NCBI RefSeq assembly: GCF_029227915.1
Contig: NC_079884.1
Span: 11,718,001 to 11,782,000 of the forward strand
DNA length: 64,000 nucleotides
Direction of reading: 5' to 3'
DNA from: Hydractinia symbiolongicarpus
Lineage: Eukaryota > Cnidaria > Hydrozoa > Anthoathecata > Hydractiniidae
Shown: piece by piece, positions 11,001 through 23,000 of the stretch
Position numbering within the stretch: position 1 is the stretch's first letter
Layout of the letters: each line of letters opens with the position of its first letter
Made by a program: the position numbers and the translations under genes
Notes under the pieces: generated by a model
Database searches by the model: none
The model's input: only the letters and a program-made list of their open reading frames with translations
What the model was told of the DNA's origin: nothing

Positions 11001-14000
11001 TTGCAACGTGAAGTATATTGTTGCAACGTGAAGTTTATTGTTGCAACGTGAAGTTTATTGTTGCAACGTGAAGTATATTGTTGTAATGTGAAAAGTATAT
11101 TGTTGCAACGTGAAGTTTATTGTTGCAACGTGAAGTTTATTGTTGTAATGTGAAAAGTTTATTGTTGCAACGTGAAAAGTTTATTGTTGCAACGTGAAGT
11201 TTATTGTTGCAACGTGAAGTTTATTGTTGCAACGTGAAGTTTATTGTTGCAACGTGAAGTTTATTGTTGCAACGTAAAGTATATTGTTGCAACGTGAAGT
11301 ATATTGTTGCAACGTGAAGTTTATTGTTGCAACGTGAAGTTTATTGTTGCAAGGTGAAGTATATTGTTGTAATGTGAAAAGTATATTGTTGCAACGTGAA
11401 GTTTATTGTTGCAACGTGAAGTTTATTGTTGTAATGTGAAAAGTTTATTGTTGCAACGTGAAAAGTTTATTGTTGCAACGTGAAGTTTATTGTTGCAACG
11501 TGAAGTTTATTGTTGCAACGTGAAGTTTATTGTTGCAACGTGAAGTTTATTGTTGCAACGTAAAGTATATTGTTGCAACGTGAAGTATATTGTTGCAACG
11601 TGAAGTTTATTGTTGCAACGTGAAGTTTATTGTTGCAACGTGAAGTTTATTGTTGCAAGGTGAAGTATATTGTTGTAATGTGAAAAGTATATTGTTGCAA
11701 CGTGAAGTTTATTGTTGCAACGTGAAGTTTATTGTTGTAATGTGAAAAGTTTATTGTTGCAACGTGAAGTTTATTGTTGCAACGTGAAGTTTATTGTTGC
11801 AACGTGAAAAGTTTATTGTTGCAACGTGAAGTTTATTGTTGCAACGTGAAGTTTATTGTTGCAACGTGAAGTTTATTGTTGCAACGTGAAGTTTATTGTT
11901 GCAACGTAAAGTATATTGTTGCAACGTGAAGTATATTGTTGCAACGTGAAGTATATTGTTGCAACGTGAAGTATATTGTTGTAATGTGAAAAGTTTATTG
12001 TTGCAACGTGAAGTTTATTGTTGCAACGTGAAAAGTTTATTGTTGCAACGTGAAGTTTATTGTTGCAAGGTGAAGTATATTGCTGTAATGTGAAAAGTAT
12101 ATTGTTGCAACGTGAAGTATATTGTTGTAATGTGAAAAGTTTATTGTTGCAACGTGAAGTTTATTGTTGCAACGTGAAGTTTATTGTTGCAACGTGAAGT
12201 ATATTGTTGTAATGTGAAGTATGTTGTTAGCTTAAAAGATGTGCGTTAAATAAATCTAATTTTGTAGTTTTTCGACCTGAGGTGGGGTTCCGGAAAAAGG
12301 TTAAATCGATCGACGGAGCAAACCTAATTTTGCATCGATTAATGTCTACCGATTCGACCAATTTAATTTGAGTAGATACCCACCTTTAATGTGACAGTGG
12401 TGAAAAAGTACTGTAGCTAGTTACTTCAGATATGGTTCAGGTACAGGGATAGTGCGTACAAGTGGTAGATCAAAAATGATTTGATATTAAAATATAGATG
12501 AGAAAAGCTAAGGAAGGCTTTAAAAGAAGCACCACCTTAGTTCTGTTTTCTTTACCTGAATCTAGCGATTAAAAGGTTCAGTAACAAGACCGCTGCTAGT
12601 AAAGTGTATCCAGCCATCAGAATTTTTGCAATTGGTATCACTAATGTGGAATAGTCCATGTTGAACACTGTCAAACCAGATGGAGCTAAAAAAACACAAA
12701 AGGGATTAATTACGATCTCATCGTAATGAAAACATGTTTCACCTGTGATTACGAAGTTTTTACACAGAAGAAATGCGAGAAATTGTAAATAATGCAAAAA
12801 TAAGTTTTTCATACAAATACGCTCAAAACCAAATTTATTAAGAATGGTCAACAAGTTGCCTGAAAACTTCCAAACCTAAGAATTTTTAACGCAGTAATTT
12901 TTTGTTGTTGAAATTCTATGTTTTACTTGTAAATCTATAGTGTTCTTGGTCAGTAAAGAAAATAAAAAGTAATCCTTGTTTAATGGCACTAATTTTGCAG
13001 TCAAAAAAAAAAAAATAAAAATAACATCTCGCGGACATTAGTACTCGCGGATGATGGTTTGCCAAACATTTCACGAGTACTAATTTCCGTTATTTTTTGC
13101 TAGTAATAATTTTTGCGAATGAATTCTTGAAAAATATTTTGCGGGTGTGTGATTTAACGAAAACTAAAAGTTATGCAAATGATAAATTTAAATAAATGAA
13201 AAAAGATTTGCGTAGTGAAACATAAACGAAAAGGAATAGTATTTAGCTGGGTAAGTTATGAATTTATCCAACCTACCTTTCATAACGACTTCATCTAATG
13301 AATCTGCGTACATCTGTTTGTACGGCACCGAAAAAATCGCTGTCACAGCTCTTAAGGTGGAATTATTCATTGGAGATAATATGGCAAACCTTGCTATGCC
13401 GTATGCTAACAGGAAGACTGCTAATACGAACACGAAGTATAACAAATCAACAATCTAAATAAATATTAACTTTTACATAAAGCCTAAAAATTACTAAGGT
13501 CTATTACTGGGAGAATTATCTGATAATTTATGTCATTTTGATTCGCATAAAGACATTAAGTATGGCTAAATATAACGTATCAGTGGCGCATCTAACACTA
13601 ATAACTCGAATAAATCATATCTAGCTTTCATTTCTGCAACATTCGCTATAATCCATGTTTATTTATTGATACAGCGCACAATTGTTATGCAAATGTGACG
13701 ATATTGCATGGTAAATTTACATGGTTTATATATAACTGCTAATAGTCCTGCAACAAGAAAAACACAATCAAATTTAAAAAAAGCGCTGAAATAACTAACC
13801 ATTCTTCGAATCATTTCCACATATGGTCCTAACTCAGGACTAATTGAAAACACACTCAACAGTCTGATGATCCAGAAAAAAATGTCAGCGGCGTACAGCA
13901 GACGTGTCTCAATTAATTTGTCCGTGTACGAACGTAAAATGAACGCGACGATGAAAAGCGTCAGCGCAATAACGTCCAAAATATTCAAGAATGACGAAAA

Positions 14001-17000
14001 ATAATTCTTTAGCTTTTGAGTTAATGTTCGTCCAACAGGAGCTTGAATTATCTAAAAAAAAAAAATGAAATTATGTAAAAAATCTGAAGATATGAGATAT
14101 CTTAGTACAGGTTCAACTGTCCGATGTAAGATTTATTTTATCTGAAAACGAATCTATTAAAGCTTATTAGTTCAAGCTTAAAAGTTGTTAAAAACAAATC
14201 TAAGAACTCACAGAATTTTGTTTACTTACCTGTCTGATTTCTTCAAAAATAAAAGCAATGATATACAGTCCAACAATCCATTCGGAGAATTTGATTTTCT
14301 TTTCCAGTTTGTGAGTCAAAACGAAGGCGAAGAATCCAAGAAATATAAAGTAGGACACCTGGAAAAACATATCTGATTTGTTAAGAAGAGATTTTTAGCT
14401 TTATGTAGCTAGTTTAAACGTTTTCAAAGCGTACACAATCCAACATTGAAATAAAAGTTTATTCTTCTTTGAGTGAATTTAAACTCACCTTTTTCGCTTT
14501 AGTTTTACAATATCGAAGTGCTTTTTTAATATCACATACTTGTGGAAGTGATTTGCTCAATTTCTCAGTTGTTTTTTTTCAGGACAAAAAAATGCAACAG
14601 GTTACCGATTTGCTCAATATTACCAGAAGTTTTAGAATTTCTTAAATTTGATGTGAATATTCCGAATATTACCTTTTTTTGTAAAGATATCAGGAAAAAT
14701 TCTAACACACAGAAAAAAGTAATGATTAAAGGCCTTGCTATAACCAGCCTCTCAACGTCATTGTGAAACTAGAAATTGAAAAACGTACCACGTTAACAGC
14801 GCATTTTGTTATTGGAGATTCGTAGAAATATCTTCCTTTGTAGTAAACACGTGACAAAGTTTCTTTGGTTTTATCCGAGTAAGTCTCTTTCTCTTGGCGA
14901 TAACTACGAAAGCAAAAACACATTATCAAGCTCTTGTTGAACTCATCAATCTGCTAATGCAGTCAAGTATGAATACTACAAATTTTCAACTGTATACGCG
15001 CAATAAAATTACCTTTTTAATTTTGATCGAAGTTGATTAGATTCGTAATGAATTTTAGCTTTTCCTTCAACTTTTTCCATCTCTCGAGTTTTGTACTCCA
15101 GAAGCAAAAATAATGGAGGGACTAAGCACGAAACCACCTGTTGAATAAAAATATTATTTATTTATTTATTGCAACATGTAAAGTTAGCTCTACCTTAAAT
15201 CTCTACTTGCCATAACTACAATGGCAGTAAAGTCCTTGTGCTAATAAATGCTTTTAGTCTTTTTTACCTGTAAGCCATGCATAAGCCACGAGTCACCTTT
15301 CAACACTATTCTTCCACACCATGTGTTCTCTGTTAACATTATCTGACATGTATCATGAGCTACAAAGTCAATATGGTCTGTCGAGGCAGCAAGTGCAAGA
15401 CAAGATTTAGAACCGTAGTTTTCCAATTCCTGGCAAAGAACTCTTCTTGTAAATAGTTCTTGCTCTTGTGAATATTCGTTCAGCATGCTTAAAGCCAGAC
15501 TTTCAAAGTATCTGTAACGATGAAAGGTTTTATAGCGTTTCTTGTTATGAGGCGAAAAGCGTTATCTATAAATGTCAATATTATTTTCCTAAACGCGAAT
15601 ATTACTTACTGTTCGTTTCTGTTGAGACGGAACACCAATGTTTTTTCTTCCGTGTTTTTGTTGTTTTGATAAAATTCTTTTATATTACCGTACAATTTAT
15701 TTGCCATTAAGATCTTTGCTAACGTCTGGCCTCCATAGTGAAGGAACAGTACTGTCATATATTTCATGTTGGAAAGAACAGCATAAAAAAACAGCTGCAT
15801 GTAAATATCATCTTCAAAATCCTAAAAGAACAACTATTTGTAGTTGTTGCATGAAAAAGTTAACAAAAAGGGTAAAAGCTACTTTTTGTGAATAAAAGAA
15901 ATGAAAGAGCATATCAAATTTGAGTTTCATACCTTGTTGTCGATATCTCCAAAAGATTTTAACGATTTTAAAAAATCTTCTTGAACGTCTTGAAATGTTA
16001 GCTAAATGAGATTTTAGATAGTAGTTAAAAAGAAAAGATAATTTTTTTGGAAAAGTAAATGAAATTTGGAAGAATTTTTTTTTTTACAGTTTTCTGTATT
16101 TTCTTCATTTGTTTTGGCACAAATATTTGCACCATAGACAAAGAAAATTATACCAGGATTTTTCGATGTTTAGTTGTAGCTTGTATTAAGTTCTATTCTA
16201 TTACTTAGTAATCTCCCCCACCCCTCCGTCATTTTCTCGCTGGCTTCATTAGTAGGAAAACTCCTGATGATGATTTGTTAAATTTTGTGTGCAAAATGTT
16301 GTATAAAGATGAAGAATTCAAAGAAAAGGGGAAAATGAAATACAGTTCCCCTTCAAATCTACCAGTTGAAAACTAACTACAGGATATAAAAGGAAAATTA
16401 AATAGATAAAAGAAAAAAAATTTAAGTTTAGGAAGATATTTACCATACCTTCTTTTCCGTATCTGTGAGCAAATGCAAAATGTTGATTTTCTTCTTCTTG
16501 TATTTCTATGCGAAAGAAAAAAACATAAATCATATAATTTTAATCTAACACAGTACCCCAAAGAAATAATGGAGGAATGGAAACAAGGATTTCTTACTTT
16601 CTGATACAACCATAGTATTTTTTCCTCAGTAACCACACCTTTTAAATCTCCTTTATAATAATCAAGCGTGTATTCTAGCAAGACACGTGCTTCGTCGTGT
16701 CGTGAAATTGATATCGCGTGTAGCAAATTATCTACGATAATATCAATCTAAAAAAATAAATATGAAACACTTAAGGTAGGGATAACAAATTAAAAAGTAG
16801 TATTAATTAATTAGAAGTGAAGAAAATATAAGAAATTCCTTCGGGTGGTAGAAGTTCACATAAATATAATGTTTAATCTATCAGTTAATAGTAGCTGGTT
16901 GAATTACATTTGTATCACTGGCGTCCTTTTTTAAATCCTTCAATTCATCATCAAATTCCTTCAATAACAGTTCCACATAATCGCAACATCCCCAATGAAT

Positions 17001-20000
17001 AGCCAGTTTTAACTGATTGCTGATACTGGAAGAATTTGCATCATTGGTTCGCGTAGCTTCAGAGGCTTTGTAAACTGCAGATAAAAATAGCAATATCTAT
17101 GAACGCATCACTTAGTATGCAATGTGTTAATCTACCTTACTTGAAAAGTTTAGTTTGATCACCCTCTACTTACAAGAAAGAAAAAAAGCGTGCTTCAAGT
17201 TCAAGAAATTTTACCTTGCAAGAATGCATTGAGAATCATCTGATCAAGCTTAGTACCATCATCAAAAGAAGCCAAAGTAATCTAAAATTATGTGAGAAAT
17301 AGGTTAAGAAAATATTTTGTGAACAATGCATTTCATTATAACCATTTTCAACTCACAAAAGATGTGACTTACATGATCTTTGTAAAGCATGCATTCCATG
17401 ATTGTCTCGTAATATTTAATTCTCTTTGCTATTGTGAAATCTGGAAATGTCTCCCCAATTAATTCAACTAATTTTTGATGTTGTTCCAAATCCCTCAGAT
17501 TGCAATTTTCTAATGGTTTCAAGTCGTAAGCAAATATAAATAATTCCGCAGCAAAGCCTGTTCCTTTAAAAATAATAACTGGCATCTTGTTTCCAACGGA
17601 TGCTTTGACGTTATCGATAGTATCAGGCCCACCACCTACAACTAACTTAACACCAACAATTCTCCTCATTTCACCTGTGAAAAAGTAAAAGCGACAAAAT
17701 GATTAACATGAAACTGAATCAACTTAGAGTATTATTCCAGTTTTAAATAAAAAGATGCTATACCTGCTTTCCCAGGCACTCCATTGTCAATGATGTACTT
17801 CTCTAGCGCATGTTTAAAGTCAATCTCAGCGTAAAATTTATTCTTAGACCCATCATCGACCATAAGGAAATGAGTATGATTTTGATCAAGAAATCTTTGC
17901 TTCGGTAGTTTGATATTGAACTTCACTTTATTTTCTTCATATGGTTTTACCAGTTCAGCTGATTTCGGTACAACTCCCCAAGGCAAAATTCCTATACATC
18001 TCACAGCTCTCGACTGTGCGTAAACAGATGATGTGCTGTCTAGCTGTGACACGTCTCTCAGTGCATTTCCAACAACCTTCATTATTCCAAAGTTAGTACC
18101 ACCAGTGAACACCAATGCATTTGTCATTCTCGATACCTACAATGTGTGATAATAACTTTTTAGTAATGCAATGCTGCAAAATAGCATCAAATTAATTAGG
18201 TTTTAAAACTTCATGAAAATATTCAAACTAAAAAAAAGAAGTTTTTGTACTTATCTAACCTTTCTCAAACCTTTCTTAAATTTCTTTTCAAAGTCAGATT
18301 TTGCACTGTATGCCTTTGCAGAGCCAATAATGGATATGAGGAGCTGAGATTTCTCTCCGAATTGCCATTGTGACATCATGAATTTGGTTACTTCTGCAGG
18401 ATCAGTGGAATTTGATAATCTGACGTACTAAAGTAATTAAAAAATAAATAGTATATGCAATTAAAATGATTTGAGAGTCTGAACAAAAGAAACGATATAT
18501 CCATATAACGTTCATGGTCGGTTGTTTGGGGATGGAGTTTAAAGGGTAATGACTTTTCTGGGGGATTACTATCACGGCAACATCTAAGCACTTTATGAAA
18601 AATTTCTGTCAAATTTGTAATTGATCAACAAATCTGCAAAACCTTCAAGACTTTTGAAATTAAAACGTTAATGAATATGTAAACATGACCTAATATTTTG
18701 TCATTTTTTTTCATTATTTTACCTACCCGCGCTTGCGTAGTTCTTTCAAACCCAACAAAGGTGATAGAACCGTATGCATCTGTATCTTGTTCAGTTATTT
18801 TGTGAGTACAACAATCACTACATACCACTTTTTCATCAGTTTTTGGGTTGGTATGGCAACCACAGCTATAGTACGATAAAAATATTTTAGGATGTCGCTG
18901 AAGATATTGTATTGAGTATATAATAAATTTCACGTTGGAGGTAGAAAGTGAACGAAAATGAGGCAACAGGACTTACCATTTCGCTACCTGACAAAGACAT
19001 ACTTTTTCTTTTTTCTTAAATGGCATACGATTCTCCTAAGAACGAAGACGCATAAAATCAAAAACTATTACAAGTGGTTCTCACTGTGACTTATCTGCGG
19101 TTTGGATAAAACCTCAAAGATTTTGAAACTCGAAATAAAACGTTTCAACACTAGTAGAAGTGTATCAGTTAACTAAAATCCAAGTAAGAGTATTTTTTAA
19201 AGCTGTATACGACTGAGTAAAGAAAAGTGTACAATATGCTAACAAAGATTTTTCTGAGCCAAGTAGTTTATTTATCTGGCATGTTTGTATTTCGTTTCTT
19301 AAGCTCGGTTCTTACTATTGGCTAGCATTAAGGATTTGGGGTTGTGGCGATGGTATCAAAATGAGTAGCTCACTCCTTTTATTTACTCCTTACTTAGTTC
19401 ACGAAATAGAAGGTTTAAAATAACTTACGCTAATGGGATTGTTAAATGAACCGTATCCCTATAACAAAAGCGTTCAATATGTTACCGATTTTAAGTGAGA
19501 CACTATGTACAAAGCTATCCTGTCTATTTATGGCTACAGACATTTCTTGCATAGCTAGCAGTAATGAAGTCACAAGTTATTTAAATGTAATTGGTAAAAT
19601 TGAGCACCATCCATCAGAAAAATGTGTTTCTGATTGGTTTGTTCCTTTTCTCATCATATACTGCGTGTAGCAAGAAAAAATCGGGAAATTGATTTAATTA
19701 TTTGAAATTTATCCTCAGTATATTTTCTGAATGCCGTAATGATCCGAACAACCGCCCTGGCCGCTTATTAATTTTTTTGATTTTTTTGCATGGGCGCTTA
19801 ATCGAGGGGGCGCTTAAAAATGCTGGGTGGTTATAAATTTTTTTTCCTAAAATAAAAAATGAACAAAAGATGTAACAACATGAATTTAGTCATTCTAGGG
19901 TTCTCAATATAACATAAAAGTTTTCATATAAGTGCCCTTTGTTTCTCAAGGCATTTTTCAAGTAAGTGCTCCCTTTTACCAGGTGGGCGCTTATTTGAGG

Positions 20001-23000
20001 GGGCGCTTGAAAAATGCTGGACGCTTATTCAGATCAATACTAATCGTCTTTTCGTTCTAGGTGAAATTACGAATGTCTAGTGTTTTAATTAGTGTCCTTA
20101 TGAAATAAAATATATGAAAATGCGTCTACCCTACAAATGTGAGGTTTTTATACTTGTCATAATTTAACTTAAGTCTAAATTTGAAAGTTTAAAATTGCTT
20201 GTCAACGTTTTTTTTCTGATATCTATGACAACATACACATTTAACAGGACAAAATTTAATGGTATGTATTAAATTACAAAATCATTTCCTTCTAAGGTGA
20301 GAGGTCAAATGGAGCAATTTGATCACATTTGTACAACGGTTACTTTTCTAAGTAGCACTTGTCAAGCAGAGAGGTAAATGGGACCATTTTCTTTAATCTT
20401 TAATGACGATTTAAAAAAGTAATACTTAGCAATTAGATTCTTTTCTACATTTAAAACGACCGAGTTAAGATATTATTCAATGCTAGTTAAAAATTTTATT
20501 TTGGTACGTTTGCAAAATCCTTACAGCACGTATGAATTTTTTTTAATTACAGTCTATTTCATCGTAATGATTGCATGTCAATGAAGAACATATAAGCTTT
20601 TTGATTCGTTGAATTAGTAATTAATAAAAAGGTTCGTTTGATATAAGATAAGAAGAAAATTTTAAGTTGAAAAAAATGGCATGTATTTACGCTAAAATGT
20701 GCACGATACGTGCTACATACATTACAGTTGTCTTTGATGAGGGCTGTTTTATCCTTTACTGGATCAACTCGTAACTCAAACTCGTCATCGCCGTCAAAAC
20801 TCTATAATAACAAATAAAAACAACTTTTAAACAAAGAATATAAAAAACAATTAATACACGCTTTTTTATAACAATATCTAAATTGTGCATATATTCTTAT
20901 AGGCCATACTTTCAGGACTAACTATATTTCTAGTTTGTTTTTAAAACTGACAAGTGCACAAACACGTGTTTGTTTTTAAAAGGGCTACGGAACGGCTATT
21001 GGTTTTCGACTTTAGTGACTTACACGAAAGTCGAGCTGATGGCAGCGAAAAACAAAACTGGCTATTTTTCCAGCATGTATGTAATTTACGGACTCGAACA
21101 TATGGATCTAGAATTTTTATCTTCTCTAGCCTTGGTCATGTTTTCATCCAGAATGAGTCTCGCTGAAATATTTCTTTGTAATATACTTTTCGAAAAAAAT
21201 AATGAACCAGCGAGCAAAGTATGCTGGTCTGTTCATTGCGCAAACCTCGTTAGCCGGATTTTTAATATGTGCGCGGGATATACGGAATGTGAGCCGGTTT
21301 AATGGCCTTTTAATGAAAATTTAAATGTTTGGTAAAAACGGAAAAGAGGATGCGCAAAATGAAAACAAGTCAAAGATAGGTTACAATTTTTTAGAAAAAA
21401 CTTTTTTTTAAGTTCTTAACAATTTTTGGCTTCGTGTTTCTATTTCGCTTTTAATTAATAAAATACAGAAAGCAACAAAATTTAGGAATATATTTTTTAA
21501 AGCCTACTTTTGTCTTTGACATTACTTCTTTTGATGCTTTTGACTTTCTTGCTATCTTTCACTATCTCTCTGCGCCTGCCAGACATGCAACTGACACGTA
21601 CTAATGCTGAATTTAATAAATATGTAGCCATATTTCCTTTCAAGGTTATGACCTTTCTAATTTATGTCCCTTTATAAAATAGGTGGGAGATAGTTCACAT
21701 CACAAGTTCACAGAAGTTTGATAATTAATTTAGGAATCATTTTTACCAGTACAGTACTCAGTAATTATTATTTTTTGTATTACCTAACTCTTTACCACCT
21801 TAAACTTAGAATGGAATATGCTTACTAAGTCAATATAAAATGCAATTTTTTTTTTGCAAAATTATTTTCTTCCTAATGCTTGAGGTAATTGGAATAGACT
21901 TCAAAATAATTTGAAGGTCAAAGTTGAAATGCGTCAAACAGATTGGATGGCAACGTTTTCTGTCATAAAATGCAGAAGTGCAAATGAATGGTTTTGTTTA
22001 ACTTGCACTTTTAAAAATATAGGAAAAATTTAAATGGTGTTCTGTTGTTAGAGAAAATGATAGCAAAAAGATTTAAGATGACGCAAGCAAGAAAAACACA
22101 GATTATGAATGTTTATTTTGCATATGTCAGAAAAAACTTTCGTATGAAACTTAAAGCTTAATACACCGATGAATGACTCTTTGTTAACCCTATTCGGTCC
22201 GGGGGGGGGGCGGATTCCGCCCCCCCTGACGGTTTTTTTTTAATAACTCCTGATTGCTTTGTTATATGGCTATGATACTTACTGAGTTTCAACATTTATC
22301 TATTAGACACCTGCATGCTAATTTTTTAGGTCCCATACCTTTCAGAGGCTTTGATATTGGCCATTACTCGAAACTACCCCTAAAAATCTCTATGAAATCC
22401 TTATAATGGGGAAAATATAATAACTCCTGTTAGGATTATCCTTAGAACTTGAAACTTGCAACACAACTTTGTTTCATCAAGAAGAATCATTTTGAATAAT
22501 TTGAACACGTGACTAATCCGATTTCCCGATTTTGTCGGATTTTACCCGAAAATCGAAAAAAAACGGATTTTCGGGCAATTTTTGGCAATTTTTCATCCGA
22601 TCCATGTAAAAACCGGAAAATATGTTAAATAACTTTTATTTAGCTTTCAGAAACTTCAAACAGAATGTAAAAATTCGCTCTAGAACAAAAGTAATTATAT
22701 TTTAAGCAGATAGTGACATTTTTAACAATTTTCAAGCTTTTGATGACGTCACAGAAAATGTGCTGACGCAAGCAAATTTTTTTTGGCGCCATTTTGTTCC
22801 TTTTATGACGTACTATAAGTGTGCCAAGTTTGATCCAATTTGAACAACCCTATGAAAAGTTATGGAGGGGGGGGCGGAATCCGCCCCCCCCCCGGTCATA
22901 GTATGTTCGAAAAACCCCGGACCGAATAGGGTTAAAATAGATAGAAAACATTATCATAATATAGACACTCTTGCAAAAATTTAACACAACAAGGTCCAAC

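Noticed and set aside
9278-12228. CRISPR-like appearance of a regular array
   Set aside because: The unit is repeated head to tail with no unique spacers, inside an animal intron. It is a satellite.
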